The notes: a model not told the origin generated them from the letters alone. A stretch of DNA of 51,872 nt from an uncultured Granulosicoccaceae bacterium (GCA_937951215.1 CALFCE010000154.1:1-51872), one strand, 5' to 3'. Numbered from the stretch's first letter, positions 38,890 through 50,801 are shown. Numbers and translations: made by a program.

Positions 38890-40464
38890 TCAGTGAGTCA
38901 GATGACGGCGCTGCCTGGTCGCGGCACTGCTTGAACCTGCCTTGGCGAGAAGCTCGTGTTGTGATGTCGTTTTCGTAGGGGGGCATTTTTGCTGGTCGGC
39001 AACCTGCGCAAACGGTGCTCGTCCCTTGAGGCCTGATGTGCTGAAGTCTGCAAGCAGGCTGTCTTCAAAATTGCGTTCCGCTTCGATGCTCTCTGTATCA
39101 AGCAAGGCCGGGTTGGCGAGCGGCGCTCCGCGATGAATCAGTTTGAACAGCCGCTGCAACGAGATTCGATGGGTTTGCCCTGTCTCTGCATACAACCAAT
39201 CCGACAGGGCCAGAAAATAATCAAAGGGTCTGGCACCGAGCATCAGCGGGAGACTATTTACGAATCGCCCGGAGTTGGCAATCAGGTCCCAATAGCGGGC
39301 AAATCGAGCCATGCGTTGCATGGTGACGAAATCGACAGTGCTGGTTCGCATCACACGATACGGTGGATGTTGCTGGTACACCATGGAAAACGGTTCAGTG
39401 TGTCTGTCTATCGGTGTACCTCGGAGGCGTTTGAGCAAGCCGACCTGTATCTCCTGCGGGTCCAGCTCGCACAATTGATCAAATCCTTCACCAAAACTTT
39501 GCAAGGTTTCACCCGGCAATCCAAATATCAGGTCTGCATGAATGTGGGCACTCGTGTTTGCCCTGAGCCAACGCAGGTTGTCACAGGTTTTCTGCATATT
39601 CTGGCGACGGCTAACCAAAGCCTGCACCTCCGGATCAAACGATTGTATGCCGATTTCAAACTGCAACATGCCGGCAGGAAACTGAGGCAACTTCTCGCGC
39701 AACCGAGTCGGGAGCCGGTCAGGGATCAGCTCAAAGTGCAGAAAAAGATCGTCGTGCAAATTTGCCAGAAAAAAATCCAGGATCCTGCAGCAGGATTCCA
39801 CTTTCAGATTGAAGGTTCGATCGACAAATTTGAACTGACGAGCACCACGATCGATTAGTGATTGCAGTTCCTGAAGAAATTGATCAAGTGGAAAAGGGGT
39901 AGCTGTTTTATCCAGCGAAGAAAGGCAAAACTCGCACTTGAACGGGCAGCCCCGCGATGCCTCAACGTAAATCACGCGATGTGCGATATCTTCATCTGTG
40001 TACTCGGCGTAGGGCAGGGTGAGCTTTTCCAGAGACAGTGGCAGTGAGCTCTGGATTTTGTTGACCGGCGAATTGCCGGCAAGCAAATCCACGCAGAGCT
40101 CGGCGAAAGTGAGTTCTGATTGACCGGGCAACACGTAGTCGGCCAGTTCACAAATTTGCTGACGATCCATTTCGAAGCTGACTTCCGGGCCACCCAAGGA
40201 GATGATCAGCGAAGGTTGCAGCTGTTTCAGTAACCGGACAACTGCCAGTGTTTCCACTGCGTTCCAGATATAAACACCAAACCCGATGATTTGTGGCTCG
40301 AGTTCGAGCAGGTTTTCAACTATATCTTCAGCACGACTATCCAGCGTGTACTCGATGATCTGTGTGTCGCCGGCGAGCGCGCCCATATTGGCCTTGATAT
40401 AGCGAAGGCCGAGAGAGGAGTGGATGTAGCGCGCATTAAGAGTGCAAAGCACGATGGCGGGCAT
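38890..40464 (-). CDS. B12-binding-domain radical SAM protein (DUF4080-like)
   Basis: MPAIVLCTLNARYIHSSLGLRYIKANM; SRGCPFKCEFCLSS (CxxxCxxC). The track ORF runs to 40530, but the Met at 40464 matches the domain start. Confidence 0.85.
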   Translation of the reverse strand: MPAIVLCTLNARYIHSSLGLRYIKANMGALAGDTQIIEYTLDSRAEDIVENLLELEPQIIGFGVYIWNAVETLAVVRLLKQLQPSLIISLGGPEVSFEMDRQQICELADYVLPGQSELTFAELCVDLLAGNSPVNKIQSSLPLSLEKLTLPYAEYTDEDIAHRVIYVEASRGCPFKCEFCLSSLDKTATPFPLDQFLQELQSLIDRGARQFKFVDRTFNLKVESCCRILDFFLANLHDDLFLHFELIPDRLPTRLREKLPQFPAGMLQFEIGIQSFDPEVQALVSRRQNMQKTCDNLRWLRANTSAHIHADLIFGLPGETLQSFGEGFDQLCELDPQEIQVGLLKRLRGTPIDRHTEPFSMVYQQHPPYRVMRTSTVDFVTMQRMARFARYWDLIANSGRFVNSLPLMLGARPFDYFLALSDWLYAETGQTHRISLQRLFKLIHRGAPLANPALLDTESIEAERNFEDSLLADFSTSGLKGRAPFAQVADQQKCPPTKTTSQHELLAKAGSSSAATRQRRHLTH

Positions 40465-40580
40465 GGGTTTTCGGTTTCTGCCTGTGAAGCGACACAGTTT
40501 AACCGAATCCAGGCCCCGAATAGGCCCCAATCGCCACCCGGTTTGCCAAATAACCGCAGCCCGGGCTGTACTCCGCAGGG

Positions 40581-41312
40581 TCAGGGTTTATTGCGAGTGG
40601 ATTTGTTTTGCGGAGGGATTGCTGTGTTTTCGGTACCAATGGAGGTTGGTGCGAGCAGCATTTGAAGCTGCTTCAGCTCGTCGACCACGGTAGACATCGA
40701 TTCCCTGGTGTCTGTTTTCCCTTCGAGTCGAAATGCAGCAGTAGGCTTGGCAGTCGCGAGTGATGTCGGTGTTGATGCAGCGAGAGGTTGGCTACCAAGG
40801 TTGCCTGACCCATCTATCGCTTTGAGTGTGTGTCGATAGCGATCACCTCGTTGCTTCGGTCTGCGTCCGGCTTTGGAAAACAGGTCGCAGTCAGCCAGCA
40901 AGGATTCGATCTCTTCGATCGTCTCGAACTGATGCAATGTACGCGCTGAGTTTCTGATTTGTGCCGGGCTCAACGGGCCTTGAAGGAGCAGAACTGCGAG
41001 TATGGCTGACAGGCGCGAGTCATTGGATAACTTGTCAACAAGATGATGCCTGAAGCGAACCACGCGCCCCGACAGGTCAGCCTCAACCAGGTTCAGAAGC
41101 TGCAGCTCTGCCAAAGCACGCTGCACTTGTTCCTTGTCGAGCTGCATCAGGGGTGCTCGCCGGATTTTCTGGTTGCACGCAGCCAGCAGTTTGGTGACTG
41201 TCATTGGGTAGTTGTTCGAAGATGCTACCTGCTTCTCCAGCAGACAGCCGAGTACTCTTGCTTGATTAGGGTCCAGATTGGGTGGGGACATCGGATCTGG
41301 CAGATGTTGCAC
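40581..41312 (-). CDS. YceH family protein (DUF480/UPF0502)
   Basis: LDPNQARVLGCLLEKQVASSNNYPMTVTKLLAACNQK...GPLSPAQIRNSARTLHQFETIEEIESLL. Confidence 0.88.
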   Translation of the reverse strand: MQHLPDPMSPPNLDPNQARVLGCLLEKQVASSNNYPMTVTKLLAACNQKIRRAPLMQLDKEQVQRALAELQLLNLVEADLSGRVVRFRHHLVDKLSNDSRLSAILAVLLLQGPLSPAQIRNSARTLHQFETIEEIESLLADCDLFSKAGRRPKQRGDRYRHTLKAIDGSGNLGSQPLAASTPTSLATAKPTAAFRLEGKTDTRESMSTVVDELKQLQMLLAPTSIGTENTAIPPQNKSTRNKP

Positions 41313-41536
41313 GGCAGTCTCCTTGTTTTTTCTTGTTTTAAGACTCTATTGCGAGATTCAGGCCAATGCAGGCAGACTGGTCAGAGTTGTGTTCACCGAA
41401 AGGTATGGCCGGGCCCAGTAGAAAAGGCGAGTGGCTACATGCCAGTCAAACGACTCAGTCAAACGACTGGCGGAAGGTAAATTGCGACTGCATGTTGACC
41501 GCAGCCACTTGGATGCCTAAACTTGGCCCTGATCCT

Positions 41537-41613
41537 AGGCGCGTAGCTCAGTTGGTTAGAGCATCACCTTGACATGGTGGGGGTCGGTGGTTCGAATCCA
41601 CTCGCGCCTACCA
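41537..41613 (+). tRNA. tRNA-Val (GAC)
   Basis: Full cloverleaf: acceptor aggcgcg/cgcgcct, D-arm gctc..gagc, anticodon loop ttgacat, T-arm ggtggttcgaatccact, encoded CCA. Confidence 0.97.
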
Positions 41614-41750
41614 GATTTCTTTGGTATTTCAACAAGCTACAGCGATTTGGCCTGAGCTTCCTTCTAGAAAAACCGCTCTCGACTGACAATCCACCGTCAA
41701 ACTGATGCTGCCGGCATTGTGCTGTGTCTGTATCATTCGTTCTGGAGTTT

Positions 41751-42311
41751 TTAGCCGAGAACAGCTGCAATCACCATCATCAGAATCAGGACGCCCACAC
41801 CAATCGACATCAACCGCCCCAGCTCGCTGATTTCACTGTCGTTGCGGCTGACTTCGCTCTTTACCTTCCATGAACTCTGGCCCTCGCAGTGTGGGCAGTG
41901 GGCTTCAATCAGTGGATATTGCCTATTGCAGCGCTCGCATGTGGCAAGTTTTGCAGGTTCGATCAGCGGTGGGAGTTCGCTGTTGTCGCGCTGGTAGGTT
42001 TGCCAGCTATTCTTGTGGTGCTGTACCACCCTGGCAGGGCTGGCCTTTCCGGTTATGGAGTTGAAAAGAGTGACAAATACATACGCGCAGATCGCAGCCA
42101 GCAAGACGCCGACGAACAAGTAAATGGCTAAAATGGGCAGATAAGATGGCTGGCTGTCGTTTTGTTGTGGAAGTAGCAGAATGGCCAGCACGCACAGCCC
42201 GGCAAGCCCTGCAGCGGCTGCTGCAAATCGTGTTGAGTTGGCACCCCAGTAAAATGCCGCTGCAGTGAGCAGTAGCACAATGGCAGCAAAGGCAAACATT
42301 CGCTCGGACAT
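41751..42311 (-). CDS. Hypothetical membrane protein with zinc-ribbon-like CxxC pairs
   Basis: Multiple TM segments; ATCERCNRQYPLIEAHCPHCEGQ. Confidence 0.65.
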   Translation of the reverse strand: MSERMFAFAAIVLLLTAAAFYWGANSTRFAAAAAGLAGLCVLAILLLPQQNDSQPSYLPILAIYLFVGVLLAAICAYVFVTLFNSITGKASPARVVQHHKNSWQTYQRDNSELPPLIEPAKLATCERCNRQYPLIEAHCPHCEGQSSWKVKSEVSRNDSEISELGRLMSIGVGVLILMMVIAAVLG

Positions 42312-42521
42312 ACCCTCAAAGACGTCAACAGATTAGTGAAACGCAAGTTTTAAACCACGCCTTTCGACCCCGATGACTGCAATTTAACTATCTGACCGGA
42401 ATTTAGCGTTGAAAGACTTGCTCTTGTGCTGTTTTAATCAGGGTTTTAGTCCATACTTCACGGGTAGCTTATCCAAAGCCATCACGCGATTTCCCGATAC
42501 GTTTAAATAGTAGATATTCAA

Positions 42522-42542
42522 GTGGCCTCTCGTAAGGGTCAC
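42522..42542 (+). promoter_or_regulatory. thrS leader hairpin mimicking a tRNA-Thr(CGU) anticodon arm
   Basis: gtggcct-CTCGTAA-gggtcac: 7-bp stem (two G-U wobbles) with a 7-nt loop placing CGT at anticodon positions, 20 nt before the thrS ATG. Confidence 0.65.
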
Positions 42543-42562
42543 CACTGAAAAGAGAGAACAGA

Positions 42563-44488
42563 ATGCCCCAAGTTACCCTTCCCGACGGTAGTCAACGTAG
42601 TTTCGAAGGCACTGTTTCCATCCTTGATGTTGCCACCGATATCGGGCCCGGTCTGGCCAAAGCCGCCCTGGCAGGCACTGTCGACGGCAAGCTGGTGGAT
42701 CTGACTCATCAAATTTCCTCCGATGTCGAGGTTTCGATTGTCACTAAAAAAAGTGATGAAGCGCTCGATCTGGTCAGGCACTCGACTGCCCATCTACTGG
42801 CACAAGCAGTCAAGCAGTTGCATCCGGATGCACAGGTCACCATCGGGCCGGTGATTGAAAACGGGTTTTACTACGACTTTGCCTATGAGCGGGCTTTTAC
42901 CCCGGATGATCTGGAGGCCATTGAGAAGCGCATGGCCGAATTGGCAGCACAGGATATCCCGCTCGAGCGATCGGTGATGGCACGCGATGAGGCAGTGAAG
43001 TTTTTCAAGTCCATTGGTGAAGACTACAAGGCAGAGATCATCACTGACATTCCGCAGAATGAAGACTTGTCTCTTTATCAGCAAGGAGACTTTATCGATC
43101 TTTGTCGTGGCCCGCATGTGCCGAGCACTGGCGTTTTGAAAACCTTCAAACTCATGAAGGTGGCTGGCGCTTATTGGCGGGGAGATTCCAACAATGCCAT
43201 GTTGCAGCGGATCTACGGCACCGCGTTTTTCGATAAAAAAGAACTCAAGCAGTATCTGCACAATCTGGAAGAAGCCGAGAAGCGGGACCATCGCAAAATC
43301 GGCAAGCAGCTTGATCTGTTCCATTTGCAGGAAGAAGCCCCGGGCATGGTGTTCTGGCACCCCCGTGGTTGGGCTATTTATCAGAGCATTGAGCAATACA
43401 TGCGCCTGCGTCAGCAGGAAGCGGGCTATCAGGAAATCAGAACACCGCAGGTCGTGGATTACTCCCTATGGGAAAAATCTGGCCATGCTGACAAATTTGG
43501 CGATGGCATGTTTAGCGTGCAAACCGATGATCGCTCGTATGCGATAAAACCGATGAACTGCCCCTGCCACGTACAGGTGTTCAATCAGGGGTTAAAAAGC
43601 TACCGTGATCTACCTCTGCGTCTGGCTGAATTCGGCTCGTGTCACCGCAACGAGCTTTCGGGTTCCTTGCACGGCATCATGCGGGTCCGAGGGTTTGTGC
43701 AAGATGACGGTCATATCTTTTGTACCGAGTCCCAAATTCAGCAGGAGAGTGCCGAATTTATCGATTTTCTGCATTCTGTTTATAAAGACTTTGGCTTTAC
43801 AGATGTCATCTATCGGCTGTCTACCCGACCTGCAGAGCGAGTGGGCAGCGATGAAAGCTGGGACAAGTCCGAGAAAGCGCTGGCTGACGCCCTGGATGCG
43901 AAAAATCTGCCCTGGGAAGAACTGCCCGGCGAAGGGGCCTTCTATGGACCGAAAATTGAATTTAGTTTGAAGGACTGCATTGGCCGGGTCTGGCAATGCG
44001 GCACGTTACAAGTGGATTTCTCGATGCCCGGCAGGCTCGATGCCAGCTATATCGATGAATCGGGTGAAAAGCAGGTGCCGGTGATGTTACATCGGGCCAC
44101 TTTGGGCTCTTTCGAGCGATTTATCGGCATTTTGGTGGAAAATTACGAAGGTAAGCTGCCGACCTGGTTGTCGCCGCTAAACGCGGTTGTAGTGAACATT
44201 ACCGACAAACAAACTGATTTCGTCGAAAATTGCACCAAAACCTTGCAAAATAAAGGATTAAGAGTCGAATCTGACTTGAGAAACGAAAAAATCGGCTTTA
44301 AGATACGCGATTGGACGTTAAAGCGTGTGCCCTATATCCTGGTGGCGGGCGACAGGGAAGTTGAAGCCGGTGAACTATCTGTTAGAACGAGAGGCGGGAA
44401 GGACCTGGGTACTATATCTATAGATGACATAGCGCAGGGACTTCACCTGGAGGTCGCGACACGCGGCCAATCGACGTTGGGGGAATAA
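42563..44488 (+). CDS. thrS: Threonyl-tRNA synthetase
   Basis: TGS domain [50 protein letters not shown]; followed by infC. Confidence 0.98.
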   Translation: MPQVTLPDGSQRSFEGTVSILDVATDIGPGLAKAALAGTVDGKLVDLTHQISSDVEVSIVTKKSDEALDLVRHSTAHLLAQAVKQLHPDAQVTIGPVIENGFYYDFAYERAFTPDDLEAIEKRMAELAAQDIPLERSVMARDEAVKFFKSIGEDYKAEIITDIPQNEDLSLYQQGDFIDLCRGPHVPSTGVLKTFKLMKVAGAYWRGDSNNAMLQRIYGTAFFDKKELKQYLHNLEEAEKRDHRKIGKQLDLFHLQEEAPGMVFWHPRGWAIYQSIEQYMRLRQQEAGYQEIRTPQVVDYSLWEKSGHADKFGDGMFSVQTDDRSYAIKPMNCPCHVQVFNQGLKSYRDLPLRLAEFGSCHRNELSGSLHGIMRVRGFVQDDGHIFCTESQIQQESAEFIDFLHSVYKDFGFTDVIYRLSTRPAERVGSDESWDKSEKALADALDAKNLPWEELPGEGAFYGPKIEFSLKDCIGRVWQCGTLQVDFSMPGRLDASYIDESGEKQVPVMLHRATLGSFERFIGILVENYEGKLPTWLSPLNAVVVNITDKQTDFVENCTKTLQNKGLRVESDLRNEKIGFKIRDWTLKRVPYILVAGDREVEAGELSVRTRGGKDLGTISIDDIAQGLHLEVATRGQSTLGE

Positions 44489-44492
44489 GCGC

Positions 44493-45197
44493 ATTTCTGC
44501 ACAAAAGATAAACCGAAAAAACGAAGAAATCGATGTCTCTGAGTTGCGGCTCATTGATGCCGATGGCAACCAAGTGGGCATAGTGACCTTCGATGAAGGG
44601 CTCGCCAGAGCAAGGGCTGCGTCCCTGGATCTGGTCGAAATATCGCCCAATGCCGAACCGCCGGTTTGCAAGATCATGGATCATGGCCGGTTTAAATTTG
44701 AACTGAACAAAAAGCAGCACTCGGCCAAAAAGAAACAGAAGCAGGTCCAGATAAAAGAGATCAAGTTTCGACCGGGCACTGAAGACGGAGATTATCAAGT
44801 CAAGCTCCGCAACCTGATCAAGTTTCTTGAGAACGGGGATAAAACCAAAATCACACTGCGATTTCGTGGTCGTGAAATGGCACATCGGGAACTCGGTGCC
44901 AAGCTCTTGAAAAGGGTTGAGCAAGATCTGTCTGAATTGGCAACGGTTGAACAGTTTCCGAAGCTTGAAGGCAGACAAATGGTGATGGTCATGGCGCCGC
45001 ATAAACACGGCACCAAGGCGGCACCAGCTAAAAGTGGTAGTAAACCCGCAGCTAAAAATACCAGTCAATCCAGCAAGCCGGCAGCTGGGGCGTCTAAATC
45101 ATCTAGCACTATGACAGATGAAGACGCGGTTAAAGCCGCAGAAGCGCAGGTACTGGCTCAAGCTGCAGCGCGACAAGCCGGGCAGGCAGATAGCTAG
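44493..45197 (+). CDS. infC: Translation initiation factor IF-3, ATT start codon
   Basis: From ATT 44493: (M)[30 protein letters not shown]...[24 protein letters not shown]. The track start at TTG 44544 truncates conserved N-terminal residues. Confidence 0.92.
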   Translation: MSAQKINRKNEEIDVSELRLIDADGNQVGIVTFDEGLARARAASLDLVEISPNAEPPVCKIMDHGRFKFELNKKQHSAKKKQKQVQIKEIKFRPGTEDGDYQVKLRNLIKFLENGDKTKITLRFRGREMAHRELGAKLLKRVEQDLSELATVEQFPKLEGRQMVMVMAPHKHGTKAAPAKSGSKPAAKNTSQSSKPAAGASKSSSTMTDEDAVKAAEAQVLAQAAARQAGQADS

Positions 45198-45217
45198 CAC
45201 GGCAGGTTTCACCACTA

Positions 45218-45236
45218 GCTAACGTTCGTCGTTAGC
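45218..45236. promoter_or_regulatory. Hairpin in the infC-rpmI intergenic leader
   Basis: gctaacg-ttcgt-cgttagc perfect 7-bp stem; function inferred only from position. Confidence 0.4.
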
Positions 45237-45367
45237 ATTGAATTAGAGAACGATTGTATTTAGATCGGGAGTCGTTATCAGGTTCCCGTTGTTATCCGCG
45301 CTGACGTACAGACACTACGACGTCACCGGAAAATCTTAACAGGCACTCCAGGTGCCGGGAGAAAACA

Positions 45368-45571
45368 GTGTCCAATAAGCAAAAGAGCGTCAGTGGAGCG
45401 GCTAAACGCTTCAAGCGCACAGGTTCCGGTGGGTACAAAAGAAAGAGCTCACATCTTCGTCACATCCTGACCAAAAAAAGCTCCAAGCGTAAACGCCATC
45501 TGCGAGGTGCATCGATGGTGCACGATTCAGATGTTGTGTTGATCAAACGCATGCTGCCGAATAACCGCTAG
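45368..45571 (+). CDS. rpmI: 50S ribosomal protein L35
   Basis: [45 protein letters not shown] start. Confidence 0.96.
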   Translation: MSNKQKSVSGAAKRFKRTGSGGYKRKSSHLRHILTKKSSKRKRHLRGASMVHDSDVVLIKRMLPNNR

Positions 45572-45581
45572 GAGACCTCAG

Positions 45582-45935
45582 ATGCCACGAGTAAAAAGAG
45601 GCGTTACCGCTCGCGCCAATCACAAAAAAGTACTTAAGAAAGCCAAAGGTTATCGCGGTGCACGCAGTCGTGTCTTTCGCGTTGCCAAACAGGCAGTCAC
45701 CAAAGCTGGTCAATATGCGTATCGTGACCGAAAGGCCAAGAAGCGTATGTTCAGGCGTCTGTGGATCGCTCGTATCAACGCTGCAGCCCGCGAACGCGGC
45801 ATCAGCTACAGCCGACTGATGCAGGGCCTGAAAAAAGCCAATATTGATATTGATCGCAAGATGCTGGCGGATATCGCTATTGCCGATGCTGATGCATTTG
45901 GTTCAATTGTCGACAAAGCCAAGGCCAGCCTGTAA
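45582..45935 (+). CDS. rplT: 50S ribosomal protein L20
   Basis: [55 protein letters not shown]. Confidence 0.98.
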   Translation: MPRVKRGVTARANHKKVLKKAKGYRGARSRVFRVAKQAVTKAGQYAYRDRKAKKRMFRRLWIARINAAARERGISYSRLMQGLKKANIDIDRKMLADIAIADADAFGSIVDKAKASL

Positions 45936-46011
45936 TACTGACTCACGACCTATGGGTAGGGTACTTACCCGCCATTTAAAGGTCTGTTCAAGAAGTTAGT
46001 CAGAATCGAAT

Positions 46012-46039
46012 GGGGAAAGGCTTGGCCTTTCCCCTTTTT
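46012..46039 (+). terminator. Strong rho-independent terminator/attenuator between rplT and pheS
   Basis: ggggaaaggc-ttg-gcctttcccc-ttttt perfect 10-bp stem plus T tract. Confidence 0.92.
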
Positions 46040-46047
46040 GCGTTTAA

Positions 46048-47061
<1,014 letters not shown>

Positions 47062-47078
47062 GCCAGGGGGATTAGCAT

Positions 47079-49454
47079 ATGAAATTCAGCGAACAATGGT
47101 TACGTGAGTGGGTTAACCCGGCTATCAGTACCGAAGAGTTGGCCGAGCAGCTGACCCTGATGGGGCTGGAGGTTGACGAGGTTGAATCGGTAGCGCCGGG
47201 TTTTAGCAAAGTGGTGGTGGGTGCGATAACCGATGTACAGCCGCACCCGGATGCTGACAAGTTAAGAGTCTGTGCGGTTGATGCTGGCAGTGAAGGGCAG
47301 TTCTCCGTGGTCTGTGGTGCTCCCAATGCGCGGCCGGGCATACATGTACCCTTTGCGATGATTGGTGCCAGGTTACCGGGTGGGCACAAAATCAAAAAGA
47401 GCAAGCTTCGCGGAGTGCAGTCCGAAGGCATGTTGTGCTCGGCATCAGAGCTCGAGTTATCGGACGATTCTGATGGATTGATGGAATTATCCGGTGAGCC
47501 TGAAACCGGGATGGATCTGTCGGAGCTACTTGATCTGAACGATAACGTTATCGAGGTGGAACTGACTCCGAACCGCGGGGATTGTTTGTCCATCAGAGGT
47601 GTGGCGCGTGATGTTTGTGCACGCAACGACCGTGACCTGGAGCTGCATGAAATAACCAGTGTGCCAGCCGAACATCAGGACACCCAGCATTTTACGGTTT
47701 CCGAAGATTGTGCCTGCGTTCACTACACAGGCCGCCTGATTCATGATGTTGATAGTAAGGCACCGACGCCTCTATGGATGGTAGAGCGTTTACGCAGGGG
47801 CGGGGTGCGTTCAATCAATGCAGCCGTTGATGTGACCAACTATGTGATGCTCGAACTCGGTCAACCCATGCATGCTTTCGATGTCGACAAGGTGCAGGGT
47901 TCTATATCGGTGAGGCGGGCCACCGAAGGTGAAAAAGTAAAGCTGCTCGACGGTCGTGATCTTTCTCTGGAAAGTGACACTACTGTTATCGCTGATGACC
48001 GTGGGGCGATCGGTGTTGCCGGTATTATGGGTGGCGATTCGACTGGGGTTGATGCCTCGACCCGCACCGTTTTCCTGGAAAGCGCGCTGTTTCTGCCACA
48101 GGATATTATTGGTAAACCGCGTCGCTACGATGCCCACACAGACTCGGCGCACCGCTTTGAGCGTGGTGTGGATCCGGGTTTGCAGATTGAGGCGCTGGAG
48201 TATGCAACCAGTCTGCTTATCAACATCGCGGGCGGCAAAGGCGGCCCGGTCAGTGTTTGGATTGATGAGGACCGGATGCCTTTGGGCGAACCACTGATCC
48301 TGCGCCGCGAGCGCATCGAGCGCGTGTTGGGAATCGAGATTGCTGACGAACAGGTGGAATCAATACTCACCCGTTTGGGTGTAGAAGTATCATCCGATGC
48401 GCAAGGTTGGGAAGTCACCCCACCCACCTATCGATATGACCTGCGTATTGAAGAAGATTACATAGAAGAGCTGGCTCGTGTGCACGGATTTGATCGCATA
48501 CCCCGAACCTTGAATGCCTATCAGCCTGGATTCAAGCCTGCCAGCGAATCCGTGGTGACGGTTTCCGCTTTAAAGAATGCGCTGGTGCATCGTGGCTTCA
48601 GGGAAGTGGTGACGTTCAGTTTTGTCGACGACACGGTGCAACAAGCCCTGCATCCGGAGGTCGATGCACTGCTACTGGCCAACCCGATCTCAAGTGATCT
48701 GGCAGCCATGCGCTGTTCTTTGGTGCCTGGTTTGTTATCGGTGATGCAAAAAAATACCAGCCGGCAAAACAACGACCTCCGGATATTTGAAGCAGGTTTG
48801 AGGTTTGTGCCGCAAAAATCTGAATTAATTCAGGAAAGTGTTATCGGTGGCCTGATAACCGGGCGCCGGTACAACGAAAACTGGGCTGATTCCAGCGAGA
48901 TGGCCGACCTCTTCGACCTGAAGGGTGACCTTGAGGTCTTATTGGGGCTGGCAAATGCCAACCAGTTTGAATTTGTACCCGGAACACAGCCGTTTTTACA
49001 CCCCGGCCGCTCTGCCGATATCGTTTGTTGTGATGAAAACGTTGGCTGGTATGGAGAATTGCACCCTAAACTTCAGAATTCACTCGATTTGTCGCAAAAT
49101 AGTTTGTTGTTTGAGATACGTCTTGACGCGTTGATGAACCGAATGGTTCCGGCGTATCAGGAGATATCACGCTATCCATCAGTACGGCGCGACTTGTCTT
49201 TGCTGATGCCGCAACAAACAACACACAGGGCTCTGGAAGATTGTCTTGTCAAACATGCGCCGAAGTGGTTGCAGAAAATCGTTACTTTTGATGTGTATAG
49301 TGGCGAAAACATAGACAAAGGCATGAAAAGTGTGGCTTTAGGCTTGATTTTACAGGACTTTTCGCGCACCCTAGAGGAAGCTGAGGTCGATGATGCAGTT
49401 GCCGTGGTCATACGCGGGTTGGATCAGGATCTGGGAGTAAGATTGAGGGCGTAG
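47079..49454 (+). CDS. pheT: Phenylalanyl-tRNA synthetase beta subunit
   Basis: [36 protein letters not shown]; tRNA-binding, B3/B4, B5 and C-terminal FDX-ACB-like regions. Confidence 0.98.
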   Translation: MKFSEQWLREWVNPAISTEELAEQLTLMGLEVDEVESVAPGFSKVVVGAITDVQPHPDADKLRVCAVDAGSEGQFSVVCGAPNARPGIHVPFAMIGARLPGGHKIKKSKLRGVQSEGMLCSASELELSDDSDGLMELSGEPETGMDLSELLDLNDNVIEVELTPNRGDCLSIRGVARDVCARNDRDLELHEITSVPAEHQDTQHFTVSEDCACVHYTGRLIHDVDSKAPTPLWMVERLRRGGVRSINAAVDVTNYVMLELGQPMHAFDVDKVQGSISVRRATEGEKVKLLDGRDLSLESDTTVIADDRGAIGVAGIMGGDSTGVDASTRTVFLESALFLPQDIIGKPRRYDAHTDSAHRFERGVDPGLQIEALEYATSLLINIAGGKGGPVSVWIDEDRMPLGEPLILRRERIERVLGIEIADEQVESILTRLGVEVSSDAQGWEVTPPTYRYDLRIEEDYIEELARVHGFDRIPRTLNAYQPGFKPASESVVTVSALKNALVHRGFREVVTFSFVDDTVQQALHPEVDALLLANPISSDLAAMRCSLVPGLLSVMQKNTSRQNNDLRIFEAGLRFVPQKSELIQESVIGGLITGRRYNENWADSSEMADLFDLKGDLEVLLGLANANQFEFVPGTQPFLHPGRSADIVCCDENVGWYGELHPKLQNSLDLSQNSLLFEIRLDALMNRMVPAYQEISRYPSVRRDLSLLMPQQTTHRALEDCLVKHAPKWLQKIVTFDVYSGENIDKGMKSVALGLILQDFSRTLEEAEVDDAVAVVIRGLDQDLGVRLRA

Positions 49455-49458
49455 GGTA

Positions 49459-49761
49459 ATGGCTCTGACAAAAGCAGCGATGGCTGAAATGCTATTTGAT
49501 GAACTTGGGCTCAACAAGCGTGAAGCCAAAGAGTTTGTCGAGCAGTTTTTTGAAGAAGTAAGGATGGCTCTTGAACTGGGACAGGATGTCAAGCTGTCCG
49601 GCTTTGGGAACTTTATCCTCCGAAACAAAAACGAAAGACCTGGTCGAAACCCGAAAACCGGTGAAGAAATTCCTATTTCTGCACGCCGGGTGGTAACGTT
49701 TCGTCCTGGTCAAAAACTGAAATCGCGCGTTGAAGCTTATGCTGGAAACCAGCAACAATAA
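49459..49761 (+). CDS. ihfA: Integration host factor alpha subunit
   Basis: [81 protein letters not shown]. Confidence 0.97.
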   Translation: MALTKAAMAEMLFDELGLNKREAKEFVEQFFEEVRMALELGQDVKLSGFGNFILRNKNERPGRNPKTGEEIPISARRVVTFRPGQKLKSRVEAYAGNQQQ

Positions 49762-50098
49762 CGAATTGCCGGTAATACCTAACAAGCGTTACTTCACCAT
49801 CGGTGAAGTAAGCGACTTGTGCGAGGTAAAACCGCATGTGCTCAGGTACTGGGAGCAGGAATTTCCTGATCTCAAGCCCGTGAAACGTCGCGGTAACCGT
49901 CGTTACTATCAGCGGCACGATGTGATTCTGATCCGCCAGATACGCAGCCTGCTTTATCAAGAGGGCTACACCATCGGCGGTGCCAGGCAGCATCTGGCAG
50001 GCGACTCTGCGCGCGATGACAACCTGCAATCCCAGCAGCTGATTCGCCAGCTCAGAACCGAGCTCGAAGATATCCTGCGCATCCTGCGTTCAAGCTAG
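49739..50098 (+). CDS. MerR-family transcriptional regulator
   Basis: [42 protein letters not shown]; overlaps the ihfA 3' end. Confidence 0.9.
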   Translation: MLETSNNNELPVIPNKRYFTIGEVSDLCEVKPHVLRYWEQEFPDLKPVKRRGNRRYYQRHDVILIRQIRSLLYQEGYTIGGARQHLAGDSARDDNLQSQQLIRQLRTELEDILRILRSS

Positions 50099-50111
50099 CA
50101 TCCTTGCGACT

Positions 50112-50237
50112 GTCATTCCCGTGAAGACGGGAATCTATTGTTTCCACTCCGTGCCCAACGTCATTCCCGTGAAAACGGGAATCCATTGTTCCCATTCCGT
50201 GCGCAACGTCATTCCACGTGCAAACGGGAATCCATAG
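50112..50237. repeat. 48-bp tandem repeat (about 2.6 units), each with an ATTCCCG...CGGGAAT palindrome
   Basis: Units begin gtcattcc at 50112, 50160 and 50208 (period 48); consensus gtcattcccgtgaaaacgggaatccattgtttccactccgtgcccaac; third unit truncated and degenerate. Confidence 0.92.
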
Positions 50238-50298
50238 CCCAAACCCAACTCCGTATCTTCTCAATCCGCCCCCATTGCTGTATCCTTCGCATTCCGGT

Positions 50299-50375
<77 letters not shown>

Positions 50376-50801
50376 ATGAAATCTAATAACTTATCTTACT
50401 TTTCCCGCAGCACCTAATCAGATAATTTCGAATTATGGTCCATATATGTGGCCCGACGAGTTTGATTTTAAACCTGATTTGGTATGTCAGAATTGAGAAG
50501 ATTCTGAACACCCTCAATTTCGTTTGTTAGAGCTTCCAATCAATCTATCTTGATATAGAGATAGATACCCCTCTTGGATAATTAGCTTAACTGTCATCAG
50601 CTATTTTTGAATCCTTCTACCTTTCTCTGTCGGGTCAGGCAGGGTTTTGAGGAAAATCCTTGGCACACTGAACGGTTGCTGTTGTGTCGGCCTCTGTTCT
50701 AGTTCGAGGGGTTTGAGGTTCCTCTTATGTGGTGGCTGCACTATATTTATTTGATGATTAGCAGTGTTTAGACGAGCTTGAATGGCCAGCTTCGTCCTAA
50801 T

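Noticed and set aside
39133-39858. Plus-strand ORF of 241 aa
   Set aside because: Antisense to the radical SAM gene with its CxxxCxxC motif; no domain signal of its own.
50112-50237. CRISPR-like regular spacing
   Set aside because: The 48-bp period is contiguous tandem repetition with conserved linkers, not repeats separated by unique spacers, and no cas genes are nearby.
50052-50264. Minus-strand ORF of 70 aa with repeated DSRFHGND-type motifs
   Set aside because: It is a translation of the 48-bp palindromic repeats, a classic source of spurious proteins.
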